Below are positions 16,251 through 25,929 of a DNA stretch of 46,529 bases, piece after piece (the stretch's first letter is position 1; the number at the start of each line of letters is the position of its first letter). The position numbers and the translations under genes are program-made. Location of the stretch: the NCBI GenBank assembly GCA_001914695.1, contig MNCZ01000038.1:1-46529 (forward strand), in the 5' to 3' direction. Source of the stretch: Gammaproteobacteria bacterium 13_2_20CM_66_19. GTDB taxonomy: Bacteria > Pseudomonadota > Gammaproteobacteria > Steroidobacterales > Steroidobacteraceae. Under the pieces are notes generated by a model, which saw only the letters and a program-made list of their open reading frames with translations, had not been told where the DNA came from and searched no databases.

Positions 16251-18533
16251 TTGAAGCTCGGGCAGCGCTTCGCGGTGGGCATGTTGGTATGGGCGGCGGC
16301 GTGCGGTGTGGCCGCAGGCGCGGCGCAGGCGCAAACCGATCCGAGCTTTCTCCTCACCGCCACGCCCGAGGACTTCGCCGCCTATTTCCCGAGCTACCTC
16401 GCCAACGGGTATCTCTCGACCATGACCGGGCCGCGCGGCACCGAAGGCAACCTCGCCTACGTGGTCGCCTTCATGGACTACGCCAGGGACGACATCGCGC
16501 GGCCGGCCGCGATCCCCGGCTGGAGCGGCATCGACTACAGCACCGGCGGCACGAGTGCGGGCGAGTTCTGGCTCGACCAGACCAAGCTCTCGGCCAAGGC
16601 GTTCGCGAACTACAGCCAGACGCTCAACCTTCACGACGCGACGCTCAGCACCACCTACCGCTACACCGACGACAGCCAGCGCAGCACGGACGTCCGAGTC
16701 ACGAGCTTCGTGAGTCAGGCGTCGCAGCACCTGGCCGCGACGCGGATCGCGATCACGCCCGACTTCTCCGGCACGGTGCGCCTGAGGTTCTCCTTCGCGC
16801 TCTGGGCGCCGCACCAGCCGCGCTTCCCGATCCGCACGATGAACGGCGAAGAGATGCTCACCGCGGTCGATGCGAACAACATGTCGGTGCTCGAGCCGGT
16901 GAATGCCGTCACCGCCGACCGCGCCCCGGTCTGGTACCACGGCGATACGCACGTGCTCGCACAGGACGGCGACGCTTCCGACCTCACGCTCTGGCTCGAC
17001 GGCCGGGCCGAGCAGGGCCTCGCCATGGCGGAGGCCGCGGCCATCGGTCTGCCGGAGGGAGCCTCGCCGTCCGACGTCAAGCTGATCAAGGGCCCGCACC
17101 GGCTCGGCCTGTTGGTGAGCGTGCCGGTCGAGAAGGGCCGGACCTACAAGTTCGCGAAATACACCGCCGTGTCGCGCGAGGGGTGGGGCGGGGATGCGAA
17201 GGCGACGCTGGCCTTCGCCCGGGCCGCGCGCGCGAGCGGCTTCGACGCGCTGCTCGAGGCGCACGTTTCAGCCTGGCACGAGCTATGGCAATCGGACGTG
17301 CTGATCGACGGCGACGCCCGCGCGCAGCAGGCGCTGCATTCGGACCTGTACTACCTCCTGTCCAACACGACGGTCGGCACCGCGTGGCCCATGGGCGCCT
17401 GCGCCCTCACGCCGAACTACGCCGGACATGCCTTCTGGGACAGCGATTCCTGGGTGTTCCCGGCGCTGCTGCTGCTGTACCCGGAGCGCGCCAAGCCGAT
17501 CGTGATGTTCCGCCACCGCACGATGCAGCCGGCGCGCGAGCGCGCACGCCAGTACGGAGCACGCGGCACCATGTACCCGTGGGAGTCGGATCCCGAGACG
17601 GGCGTCGACCACACTCCATATTTCGCCTACGGCGTGTGGCGCGAGATTCACGTCAATGCCGACATCGCGATCGCTCAGTGGCAGTACTACCTCGCCACCG
17701 GGGATCGCGCCTGGCTGCGCGAGTACGGCTGGCCGGTCATCCGCGAGATCGCCGAGTTTTGGGTGAGCCGGGTCGAGCTCAACGCCGCCGAGCATCGCTA
17801 CGAGATCCATCACGTCACCTCGCCCGACGAGGCGTACGACGACGTCTCGAACGACTCGTTCACCAACGCGAGCGCGCGCAAGGCGCTCGATATCGCCGTC
17901 GCCGCGGCCCGGGAAGTCGGCGCCGCGCCCGACCCGCGCTGGGAGCGGATCGCGCGGCAGATGTACATTCCGTTCTCGACGCGGGAGCAGCGGCACCTGG
18001 ATTTCGACGCGAGCACGCCGCACGACAAGGTCACCTGGATGGGCTCCTCGCTCTCCTGGCTCGCCTATCCCAATCTCGACCTGCCGATGACGCAGCAGGT
18101 GCGCCGCAACGATTTCGAGTTCCAGCTGAAGGAGCTCAAGGTCCACGGCGACGATCCGAACGAGATGATGATGGTCATGCTCGCGGTGCACGCGGCCGAG
18201 CTCGGCGACGGCAACGCCGCGGGCGTTTGGATCGCCCGCAATCTCGTCGGCTTCCTCAAGCCGCCGTTCAACGTGCGCAGCGAGACCGCGGCCAACAACG
18301 CCGGCTACATCCTCTCGACCTCTGCGGGTTTCGTGCAGAGCTTCGTTTACGGGCTGACGGGGCTGCGCATCGACGACAAAGGACTCAGCGAGGCCTACCC
18401 GCCGGTGTTGCCGGATGGGTGGAGGTCGGTGACCCTGAAGAACATTGCCTTCCGCGGCCAGCGCTACGATGTCGTCGTGAGCCGCGATGCCGGCGGCAAA
18501 GTGCGGCTCAAGCGCACTCAGCGGCCGCTGTAG
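16251..18533 (+). CDS. Exported GH65-family glycosidase
   Basis: A 760-residue protein of the glycoside hydrolase 65 type (acid trehalase, kojibiose or maltose phosphorylase family). TTG at 16251 is chosen as start: GGGAG lies seven bases upstream and it gives a clean signal peptide ending AAQA. Reading back to 16053 adds Arg-rich noise. An N-terminal beta-sandwich domain (about 30-340) precedes the (alpha/alpha)6 barrel. Family marks are FWDSDSW at 395-401, a substrate-pocket motif, and TSPDEAYDD with E527 in the place of the catalytic general acid of the GPDEY motif, followed by NDSFTNASARKAL. An exported enzyme is more likely a hydrolase than a phosphorylase. It heads a run of four exported proteins, 48 bases ahead of the first Asp-box protein. 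Confidence 0.85.
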   Translation: MKLGQRFAVGMLVWAAACGVAAGAAQAQTDPSFLLTATPEDFAAYFPSYLANGYLSTMTGPRGTEGNLAYVVAFMDYARDDIARPAAIPGWSGIDYSTGGTSAGEFWLDQTKLSAKAFANYSQTLNLHDATLSTTYRYTDDSQRSTDVRVTSFVSQASQHLAATRIAITPDFSGTVRLRFSFALWAPHQPRFPIRTMNGEEMLTAVDANNMSVLEPVNAVTADRAPVWYHGDTHVLAQDGDASDLTLWLDGRAEQGLAMAEAAAIGLPEGASPSDVKLIKGPHRLGLLVSVPVEKGRTYKFAKYTAVSREGWGGDAKATLAFARAARASGFDALLEAHVSAWHELWQSDVLIDGDARAQQALHSDLYYLLSNTTVGTAWPMGACALTPNYAGHAFWDSDSWVFPALLLLYPERAKPIVMFRHRTMQPARERARQYGARGTMYPWESDPETGVDHTPYFAYGVWREIHVNADIAIAQWQYYLATGDRAWLREYGWPVIREIAEFWVSRVELNAAEHRYEIHHVTSPDEAYDDVSNDSFTNASARKALDIAVAAAREVGAAPDPRWERIARQMYIPFSTREQRHLDFDASTPHDKVTWMGSSLSWLAYPNLDLPMTQQVRRNDFEFQLKELKVHGDDPNEMMMVMLAVHAAELGDGNAAGVWIARNLVGFLKPPFNVRSETAANNAGYILSTSAGFVQSFVYGLTGLRIDDKGLSEAYPPVLPDGWRSVTLKNIAFRGQRYDVVVSRDAGGKVRLKRTQRPL

Positions 18534-18581
18534 CTTCAGCGCGATGGTATTCACGACCGCGCGCACGCCGGGGGGGGCCTC

Positions 18582-21500
18582 ATGAGCATCCACAGGCCGG
18601 GACTCCTTCTGCTGGCGGCGTGCGCCGCTCTCGGGGGCCTCGCGGGCGTCGCCGTCGCGCAGCACTATCCGCCGGGGGTCTACCAGGAGCTCGCGTGGCG
18701 GATGATCGGGCCGTTGCGCGGCGGGCGCACGCGCGCGCTCGCGGGCGTGCCGTCGCAGCCGCACGTCTTCTACGTCGGCGCGGTCAACGGCGGCGTCTGG
18801 AAGACCGATGACGCCGGCCGCACGTGGCGGCCGATCTTCGATGCGCAGCCGACCCAGTCGATCGGGGCGCTCGCGGTCGCGCCCTCGGATCCGAATGTCA
18901 TCTACGTGGGAAGCGGCGAGGGCTTGCATCGACCGGACCTGTCGGTGGGCGACGGCATCTACCGTTCCGCGGACGCGGGCCGGACCTGGACTCACCTCGG
19001 CCTCGCCGATGCCCAGCAGATCCCCGAGCTGGCCGTGGATCCGCACGATCCGGGCCGCCTGTTCGCCGCGGTGCTCGGTCATCCCTTCGGTCCGAATTCC
19101 GAGCGCGGCATCTACCGCTCGCTCGACGGCGGCGTCACGTGGCAGCGGGTGCTCTACAAGGATCAGGACACCGGCGGCTCCGCGGTCGCGATCGACCCGA
19201 GCCGCCCGGACATCGTGTACGCCGCGTTGTGGCAGTCGCGTCTCGGCCCCTGGGAGGACAAGAACGAGTTCCAGGGCACGGGAGGCGGGCTGTTCAAGTC
19301 GACCGACGGCGGCACGAGCTGGAAGCCCCTCACGGCAGGGCTTCCTTCCAATCTCGTCCAGATCAACATCGCGATCGCGCCCAGCGCGCCGCGGCGCCTC
19401 TATGCCGCCGCGGGCACCAGCGAGGCCGGCGATTACTCCTCGGCGGCCGGACTTGGCGTGTTCCGCTCGGACGACGCCGGCGAGAGCTGGGTGCGCATCA
19501 CTTCCGATCCGCGGCCGGCGCTGCGCATCGGCGGCGGCGACCTGCCCGTGCTGCGCGTCGATCCGACGAACCCCGACGTCGTTTACAGCGCGAGCCTCGT
19601 GACGATGAAGTCGAGCGACGGCGGCAGGAGCTGGGTGTCGCTGCGGGGAGCGCCGGGCGGCGACGATTATCAGAATCTATGGATCAGTCCGAGCGATCCG
19701 CGCGTCATCGCGCTCGCCGGCGACCAGGGCGCGATCGTGACTCTCAACGGCGGCGAGTCGTGGAGCTCCTGGTTCAACCAGCCGACGGCGCAGCTGTTCC
19801 ACGTGAGCGTCACGCCGACCTTTCCCTACCAGGTCTGCGCCGCGCAGCAGGAGAGCGGCTCGCTGTGCATCGCGAGCCGCGGCAACGACGGCGAGATCAC
19901 CGACCGCGACTGGCACCCCGTCGGGGCGATCGAGTACGGTTACGTCGCGCCGGATCCGCTCGATCCGGACGTGATCTACGGGGGCGGTCGCAACGAGGTA
20001 TCGAAGTTTCACCGCTCGACCGGACAGGTGCAGAACGTGACACCGATTCCGGTGCGGGGCGCGGAGGTGCGCGTCGATCGTACCGAGCCGCTCATGTTCT
20101 CGCCGGTCGATCCGCACACGCTCTACTTCGCGGCCAACAGACTCTTCAAGACCAGGGACGGCGGAGCGAACTGGCAGGCGATCAGTCCCGACCTGGCGCG
20201 CGAGGTCCCCGGCGTCCCGATGAGCGTCGGGGAGCTGCATCGGCCCGGCGCCGAGCGCCAGCGCGGCGTGATCTACGCTCTCGGCGCCTCGCCCTTGAGC
20301 CTCGACACGCTCTGGGCCGGGACCGACGACGGACTCGTGTGGCTGACGCGAAACGGCGGCGCCCACTGGGCGAACGTGACTCCGCCGGGTACGGGTGCGT
20401 GGAGCAAGGTCACCCAGATCGAGGCTTCGCACTTCGACGTGGGCACGGCCTACGTCTCGGTGAGCCGCCTGCGTATCGACGACCTGCATCCCTACCTCTT
20501 CAGGACCCGCGATGGCGGCAGGACCTGGGAGGCGATCGCCGGCGCCCTGCCGGCGGATGCGCCGGTGAACTCGGTGCGCGAGGATCCGCAGCGGCAGGGA
20601 CTGCTGTACGCGGCGACCGAGAAGGCGGTGTGGATCTCGGACGACGACGGTGAGCACTGGGACTCGCTCCAGCTCAATCTGCCCCATACCTCGATGCGGG
20701 ATCTATGGGTCCACGGCGACGATCTCCTCGTTGCCACGCACGGCCGCTCGCTGTGGATTCTCGATGACATCTCGCGGCTGCGGCAGTTGCGCGGCCCGAA
20801 CGTACGCGAGGCCGTCCTCATCCATCCGGCAGCGAGCTATCGGGTGAGCCGCAGCACCTGGACCGATACCCCGATCCCGCCCGACGAGCCGCTCGCAGCC
20901 AACCCGCCTGCCGGCGCAGTCGTCGAGTATTACCTGCCGCGCGATGAGCGCGGCGCGGTGGCGCTGGAGGTGCTCGACGGCAAGGGCGAGCTCGTGCGGC
21001 GCTACCGCAGCGACGACCCATTAGAACCGAGCGCGGAGGAGCTTTCGCGCGAGCTCATTCCGCGCTACTGGCTGCGCGAGCCGCGCACGCTCCCGGCTCA
21101 GGCCGGCATGCACCGCTGGGTGTGGGATCTGCACTACCCGGCGCCGGTGGCGATCGCCCGGGGCTATCCGATCTCCGCCGTACCCCACGCGACGCCGCGC
21201 GGCCCCGAGGGGCCGGTCGCACTGCCCGGCACTTACCTGGTGCGCCTGACCGCAGGCGGTCGCCGGCTCGAGGCGCCGCTCGTGATCAAGGAGGATCCGC
21301 GAGTCAAGCTCGCCGACGGTGCGCTCGACGATCAATTCCATCTGGCCATGAAGCTTGCCGATCTCGTGAGCGGCGCCTCGAGGACGCTGCTCGCCGCGAG
21401 ATCCGTGCATCAGCAGCTCGCGGCGCTCGCGCCGGGCGGAGCCGCGGCGCAGCCGGTGAGAGACTTCGACAGGCGCCTGTCGGAGCTGCTCGAGCCCGCA

Positions 21501-21806
21501 AAGGACGCGCCTCAGGCGCGGGCCGCTCCGGCGCAGGCCGCCGCGGCGCGCCTCACGCTCACCGAGGTACAGGACCACCTCAGCACGCTCTATGCCGAGG
21601 TGACCCGGGCCGATGCGGCACCGACCGCCGCGCAGCGTACGGCGTGCGAGGCCGCCGAAGCCGCGCTCGCCGATCTGCTCGCTGCCTGGCGGCAGCTCGA
21701 GAGTGAGCTCCCGGCTCTCAACTCGGGCCTCAAGGCGCTGCGACTCACCGAGATCCGCCCCGAGCTGCCTCCGGCGCGGGATCCCAACCTCGCGGATGAG
21801 AACTGA
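18582..21806 (+). CDS. Large exported Asp-box (BNR/VPS10-like) repeat protein 1
   Basis: A 1074-residue exported protein, signal peptide 1-26 (cleavage after AVA). Residues about 30-750 carry at least ten Asp-box motifs of the form S/T-x-D-x-G-x-T/S-W, for example KTDDAGRTW, RSADAGRTW, KSTDGGTSW, RSDDAGESW, KSSDGGRSW, KTRDGGANW and RTRDGGRTW. This predicts one or two beta-propellers as in sortilin/VPS10 and sialidase-like proteins. Asp boxes are structural, so this does not show glycosidase activity. The C-terminal third has a beta-sandwich stretch (HRWVWDLHYPAP, LPGTYLVRLTAGGRRLEAPLVIKEDPR) and then a helical Ala-rich part. A similar but clearly different copy follows at 22641. Such proteins are abundant in Acidobacteria and some gammaproteobacteria, mostly with unknown function. 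Confidence 0.88.
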   Translation: MSIHRPGLLLLAACAALGGLAGVAVAQHYPPGVYQELAWRMIGPLRGGRTRALAGVPSQPHVFYVGAVNGGVWKTDDAGRTWRPIFDAQPTQSIGALAVAPSDPNVIYVGSGEGLHRPDLSVGDGIYRSADAGRTWTHLGLADAQQIPELAVDPHDPGRLFAAVLGHPFGPNSERGIYRSLDGGVTWQRVLYKDQDTGGSAVAIDPSRPDIVYAALWQSRLGPWEDKNEFQGTGGGLFKSTDGGTSWKPLTAGLPSNLVQINIAIAPSAPRRLYAAAGTSEAGDYSSAAGLGVFRSDDAGESWVRITSDPRPALRIGGGDLPVLRVDPTNPDVVYSASLVTMKSSDGGRSWVSLRGAPGGDDYQNLWISPSDPRVIALAGDQGAIVTLNGGESWSSWFNQPTAQLFHVSVTPTFPYQVCAAQQESGSLCIASRGNDGEITDRDWHPVGAIEYGYVAPDPLDPDVIYGGGRNEVSKFHRSTGQVQNVTPIPVRGAEVRVDRTEPLMFSPVDPHTLYFAANRLFKTRDGGANWQAISPDLAREVPGVPMSVGELHRPGAERQRGVIYALGASPLSLDTLWAGTDDGLVWLTRNGGAHWANVTPPGTGAWSKVTQIEASHFDVGTAYVSVSRLRIDDLHPYLFRTRDGGRTWEAIAGALPADAPVNSVREDPQRQGLLYAATEKAVWISDDDGEHWDSLQLNLPHTSMRDLWVHGDDLLVATHGRSLWILDDISRLRQLRGPNVREAVLIHPAASYRVSRSTWTDTPIPPDEPLAANPPAGAVVEYYLPRDERGAVALEVLDGKGELVRRYRSDDPLEPSAEELSRELIPRYWLREPRTLPAQAGMHRWVWDLHYPAPVAIARGYPISAVPHATPRGPEGPVALPGTYLVRLTAGGRRLEAPLVIKEDPRVKLADGALDDQFHLAMKLADLVSGASRTLLAARSVHQQLAALAPGGAAAQPVRDFDRRLSELLEPAKDAPQARAAPAQAAAARLTLTEVQDHLSTLYAEVTRADAAPTAAQRTACEAAEAALADLLAAWRQLESELPALNSGLKALRLTEIRPELPPARDPNLADEN

Positions 21807-21873
21807 GCGCATCTGGTGTCGCAGCAAACGGCAATGCATCATAGCGCCCCCCACCCAAACCCCCGGAGCTCGC

Positions 21874-22617
21874 ATGCGCCACCTGGCCGCGTTTCTATTG
21901 ATGCTGGCAGCGTCCGGTGCACTCGCCCACACCGCCGATGAGCTGGCCGCGAAGAACGCCGCCGCGAAAGGAAGCCCCGACGAGCTCGCCGCCCTCAAGT
22001 CGGTGCGCCTGTCGGGGAAGCTGCGGGTCAACCGCGGAACGCTCGAGCTGCGCTACGTTGCTCTGATCAGGCGACCCGACTCGATCCGCTATGAGGTACA
22101 GCTCCAGGGACTCACGCGGGTGCAGGCTTTCGACGGCGAGCAGGCGTGGCAGATCAACCCGTTCCAGGGCCGCAAGGACCCGGAAAGACTCTCGGCCGAC
22201 GACGCCAAGGGGCTCTCCGAGAATGCCGCCGACTTCACCGGGGTGCTCGTCGACTACAAGGCAAAGGGCTACACGCTCGATTACCTGGGCACCGAGGACA
22301 TCGACGGCACTCAGGCGCACAAGCTGCGCGTCACGCGTCCGAACGGCGATCTGACCTACGTCTACCTCGACCCCGATTACTTCCTCGAGATCCGCGCCGT
22401 CAACCGGCGCATCGAGCACGGGGTGCCCAACGAGACCGTCGTCGACTACGGTGACTACGAGAAGGTGGCCGGGGTCTACGTCCCGTTCGCGGTGGAGTCG
22501 GGACCGAAAGGCTCGAGCGAGCGCGTCAGCGTGCAGGTCGAGAAGGCGGAAGCGAACGTTGCGGCCGAGAGCCGGCTGTTCCAGTTTCCGGCCGCGCCCA
22601 CAAGCGCCGCGAAGTAA
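21874..22617 (+). CDS. Periplasmic LolA-fold-like protein
   Basis: A 247-residue protein beginning at ATG 21874, with GGAG seven bases upstream and a signal peptide of about 18 residues (cleavage after ALA). A longer open frame from 21613 overlaps the previous gene and is rejected. The core pattern (KSVRLSGKLRVNRGTLELRYVALIRRP, then IRYEVQLQG, QAFDGEQAWQINPFQG, and later HKLRVTRPNGDLTYVYLDPDYFLEIRA) matches outer-membrane lipoprotein-sorting-like proteins: an unclosed beta-barrel that holds a hydrophobic ligand. It is not LolA itself, which is shorter and sits in a different context. Placed between two related Asp-box proteins, it may be a co-factor of them. It is 24 bases before the second one, so surely co-transcribed. 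Confidence 0.75.
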   Translation: MRHLAAFLLMLAASGALAHTADELAAKNAAAKGSPDELAALKSVRLSGKLRVNRGTLELRYVALIRRPDSIRYEVQLQGLTRVQAFDGEQAWQINPFQGRKDPERLSADDAKGLSENAADFTGVLVDYKAKGYTLDYLGTEDIDGTQAHKLRVTRPNGDLTYVYLDPDYFLEIRAVNRRIEHGVPNETVVDYGDYEKVAGVYVPFAVESGPKGSSERVSVQVEKAEANVAAESRLFQFPAAPTSAAK

Positions 22618-22640
22618 GGCGCGGATAAGGAGAACAATCC

Positions 22641-25600
22641 ATGCGATTGGAGCTCGCAGCGCTCTGCTGCCTGGTGCCCGGCACCATCGGCTGCGCCGCA
22701 GTCGCCGCGGCCGAGGGAACCGCGATCGACTCGGGCGCGATTTCGGGTCTGGGTGCGCGCAACATCGGAGCGGGGGCGATGAGCGGGCGCATCGCGGCGC
22801 TCGCCGGCTTCGCCGACCGGTCGGGGAAGCTGACGCTGTTCGTCGGCGCAGCGAGCGGGGGAGTGTGGAAGTCCACTGACGGCGCGACCACCTTCAAGCC
22901 GGTGTTCGACGAGCAGCCGGTCCAGTCGATCGGCGCCATCGCCGTCGACCCGACGCATCACGACAACGTCTGGGTCGGCACCGGCGAGACCTGGACGCGC
23001 AACAGCGTCTCGATCGGCAACGGCATCTACAAGTCCACCGACGCCGGGGAGACCTGGACCTTCTCGGGGCTGCCGGAGTCCGAGCGCATCTCGCGGATCC
23101 TCGTCGATCCGCGCGCCTCGGACACCGTCTACGCCTGCGTGCCCGGCAAGCTCTGGAGCGACTCGGCCGATCGGGGCCTGTACCGCACAGGGGACGGCGG
23201 CAAGACCTGGCAGCTGGTGCTCAAGGGCGGGAATCTCTCGACCGGCTGCGGAGACGTCGCGATGCAGCCCGGCAGTCCCGACGTCCTCATCGCCTCGCTC
23301 TGGGACTTCCGCCGCCGGGGCTGGACCTACCGATCGGGCGGCGAGAGCCCGAAGGCGCCTTCGGGCAGCGGGCTCTACCGCAGCACCGACGGCGGGGCGA
23401 GCTGGACCGAGCTCACGACGGCCTCCGGCAAGGGGCTGCCGCCGAAACCCTACGGACGCATCGCGGTGCGCTTTGCGCCGAGCGAGCCGAAAACCGCCTA
23501 CGCCTTCATCGAGTCGACCGACTCCGGGCTCCTCGTCTCGCACGACGGCGGCGACAGCTGGGAGCGGGGCGACAAGAGTCAGTGGATGGTGTGGCGGCCG
23601 TTCTACTTCGCCAACCTGATCGTCGATCCCAGGGACGCCAAGCGCGTCTTCAAGACCGACGGCAACCTGATCCTCTCAGAGGACGGCGGCAAGAGCTTCG
23701 CGGTCGTCGGCGGCTTCAACGGCATGCACGGCGACCTGCACGACCTGTGGATCGATCCCAACAACTCCCAACACGTGTTCGCGGGCGACGACGGCGGGCT
23801 GTGGATCTCGTACGACGGCGGCAACAGATGGTGGAAGAGCGACAATCTGCCGATCGCGCAGTTCTATCACGTGAGCGTCGACGACCGCGACCCGTATCGC
23901 GTCTACGGCGGGCTGCAGGACAACTCGAGCTGGGTGGGCGATTCGGCCTACCCGGGCGGCATCACGAGCTCGCGCTGGGAGAACATGTTCGGCGGCGACG
24001 GGTTCTGGATGTTCGAGGACCCTTCCGATTCCGATTACGTGTATGCCGAGTACCAGGGGGGCTTCATCGGCCGCGTCAACCGGCACACCCACGAGACCCG
24101 CGACATCCAGCCGCGCCTCGGCGCGCAGGAGCTGAAGCGCTACAAGAAGCTGCGCTTCAACTGGAATACGCCCATCGCGCTCTCGCCGCACGACCCGTCG
24201 ACGATCTATATCGGGGCGCAGTTCCTGTTCCGCTCGCACGATCACGGCCAGACGTGGGAGCGCATCTCGCCCGACCTCACCAGCAACGATCCGCAGAAGC
24301 AGAAGCAGGAGGAATCCGGCGGCGTCACGGTCGACAACTCGGTGGCGGAGATGCACACCACGATCTTCTCGATCAGCGAGTCCCCGCTCACCGCCGGCCT
24401 CATCTGGGTCGGCACCGACGACGGCAACCTGCAGCTGACGCGCGACGGCGGCGGGCACTGGGAGAACGTGGTGGGGAACGTGCGCGGGCTGCCCAAGAAC
24501 AGCTGGGTGAACTGGGTTCAGGCGGGCCAGTACGCGCCGGGCACGGCGTATGCAGCCTTCGACCGGCACACGTTCGGGGACATGACGCCGTATGTCTACG
24601 TCACGAAGGATTACGGTCGCACCTGGACGGCGCTCCTCGATCCGAAGGACGGAAAGGGTGTGCGCGGTTACGCGCACGTGATCAAGGAGGATCCCATCGA
24701 CCCGCAGCTCCTCTACCTCGGCACGGAGCTGGGACTCTCGATGTCGGTGGACGGCGGCGCGCACTGGGCGCAGTACAGGGGCGGGCATCTGCCCACCGTC
24801 GCGGTGCGCGATCTCGCCGTGCAGCCGCGCGACAGCGACCTCGTGATCGCCACGCACGGCCGCGGCATCTGGATCGTCGACGACATCACGCCGCTGCGTA
24901 AGCTGACGCCGGAGCTCGCCTCGCAGGACGCCGCCTTCGTGTCGGCACGCCCCGCGCAGCAGCGCATCGAGGCGCAGGGGGGCTGGGCCAACGGCGCCGC
25001 GGCGTTCGTGGGCGACAACCCGAAGGACGGCGCGGTCGTCACTTATTACCAGCGCACCCGGCACCTGTTCGGCAAGCTGAAGATCGAGGTGCTCGACGCG
25101 AGCGGAGCGGTGATCGACGAGCTGCCGGCCAGCACCCGCCGCGGCCTGAATCGCGTCGTGTGGACCATGCACCGCTCGCCTCCGCACGTGCCGCCGGCCG
25201 TGCAGGTGGCCTTCGCCGGCACGCAGGGCCCGCGCGTGCCGCCGGGGACCTACGGCATCCGCATGGTGAGGGGCGACAAGACCTACGATACGCAGCTCAC
25301 CGTGGGCCTCGACCGGCGCGTGAAGTGGACGGTCGCCGACCGCAAGGCGCAGTACGACGCGGCGATGAAGGTCTACACGCTCTTCAACGACGAGTCGGCG
25401 CTATTCGCCCGCATCTCGGGCCTGCGCGCCCAGGTGGCGGAGGCCGGCAAGGGCCGCGCCGAGAAGGATCCTTTGCACAAGAAGCTCGCCGACTTCGACG
25501 GCAAGCTCGACGAGCTGCGCAGGCGGATCGTCGCGACCAAGGAGGGTGGGGCGATCACGGGAGAGGAGCGCCTGCGCGAGCACACCGATCAGCTCTATGG

Positions 25601-25874
25601 AGCGCTCCTCTCGTGGGAGGGGCCGCCGTCGGCTTACCAGATCGACAACATCGCCGCGATGCGCGCTGAGCTCAGCGACATCGACGCGGGTTTCGCCGCA
25701 TTAACGGCGCGGGAGCTGCCCGCGCTGAATTCGCTCCTGCAGAAGGAAGGCCTGAAGACCCTCACCGTACCCACTCCGGGAGCAGACGAGCAGCCGGGCG
25801 CGGGAGCTCATGGAGGCGGCGGCGACATCGCAGGCGGACGATCCGAGCTGCAAAACCTGCGTCTCTGGAATTGA
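22641..25874 (+). CDS. Large exported Asp-box (BNR/VPS10-like) repeat protein 2
   Basis: A 1077-residue paralogue-like companion of the protein at 18582, starting at ATG 22641 with AAGGAGAAC upstream. Its leader is a signal peptide of about 24 residues (cleavage after VAAA); Cys18 in TIGC is a poor lipobox, so a lipoprotein is possible but unlikely. Asp boxes include KSTDAGETW, RTGDGGKTW, RSTDGGASW, SHDGGDSW, SYDGGNRW, RSHDHGQTW, TRDGGGHW, TKDYGRTW and SVDGGAHW. The opening NIGAGAMSGRIAAL corresponds to MIGPLRGGRTRAL in the first copy, and both end with a helical region after a beta-sandwich, so they share architecture. The C terminus has a Gly/His-rich tail (GAHGGGGDIAGG). Function unknown; the fixed pairing with GH65 suggests saccharide or peptide turnover. 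Confidence 0.87.
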   Translation: MRLELAALCCLVPGTIGCAAVAAAEGTAIDSGAISGLGARNIGAGAMSGRIAALAGFADRSGKLTLFVGAASGGVWKSTDGATTFKPVFDEQPVQSIGAIAVDPTHHDNVWVGTGETWTRNSVSIGNGIYKSTDAGETWTFSGLPESERISRILVDPRASDTVYACVPGKLWSDSADRGLYRTGDGGKTWQLVLKGGNLSTGCGDVAMQPGSPDVLIASLWDFRRRGWTYRSGGESPKAPSGSGLYRSTDGGASWTELTTASGKGLPPKPYGRIAVRFAPSEPKTAYAFIESTDSGLLVSHDGGDSWERGDKSQWMVWRPFYFANLIVDPRDAKRVFKTDGNLILSEDGGKSFAVVGGFNGMHGDLHDLWIDPNNSQHVFAGDDGGLWISYDGGNRWWKSDNLPIAQFYHVSVDDRDPYRVYGGLQDNSSWVGDSAYPGGITSSRWENMFGGDGFWMFEDPSDSDYVYAEYQGGFIGRVNRHTHETRDIQPRLGAQELKRYKKLRFNWNTPIALSPHDPSTIYIGAQFLFRSHDHGQTWERISPDLTSNDPQKQKQEESGGVTVDNSVAEMHTTIFSISESPLTAGLIWVGTDDGNLQLTRDGGGHWENVVGNVRGLPKNSWVNWVQAGQYAPGTAYAAFDRHTFGDMTPYVYVTKDYGRTWTALLDPKDGKGVRGYAHVIKEDPIDPQLLYLGTELGLSMSVDGGAHWAQYRGGHLPTVAVRDLAVQPRDSDLVIATHGRGIWIVDDITPLRKLTPELASQDAAFVSARPAQQRIEAQGGWANGAAAFVGDNPKDGAVVTYYQRTRHLFGKLKIEVLDASGAVIDELPASTRRGLNRVVWTMHRSPPHVPPAVQVAFAGTQGPRVPPGTYGIRMVRGDKTYDTQLTVGLDRRVKWTVADRKAQYDAAMKVYTLFNDESALFARISGLRAQVAEAGKGRAEKDPLHKKLADFDGKLDELRRRIVATKEGGAITGEERLREHTDQLYGALLSWEGPPSAYQIDNIAAMRAELSDIDAGFAALTARELPALNSLLQKEGLKTLTVPTPGADEQPGAGAHGGGGDIAGGRSELQNLRLWN

Positions 25875-25881
25875 AGGGCGC

Positions 25882-25926
25882 GCGCACGCTACCGCCGCTT
25901 GAGTCGCGAGCGGTCAGCGCGTGCGC
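25882..25926. terminator. Imperfect inverted repeat between convergent genes
   Basis: GCGCACGC (25882-25889) and ACCGC (25891-25895) can pair with GCGGT (25910-25914) and GCGTGCGC (25919-25926), leaving bulges. It fills the 55-base gap between the second Asp-box gene and the leftward diguanylate cyclase, where a two-way terminator would be expected. No T-run is present. Confidence 0.35.
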
Positions 25927-25929
25927 ACC

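Noticed and set aside
18582-25874. Calling the Asp-box proteins sialidases
   Set aside because: Asp boxes are structural and occur in many propeller proteins; the sialidase Arg triad and Tyr/Glu pair cannot be identified.
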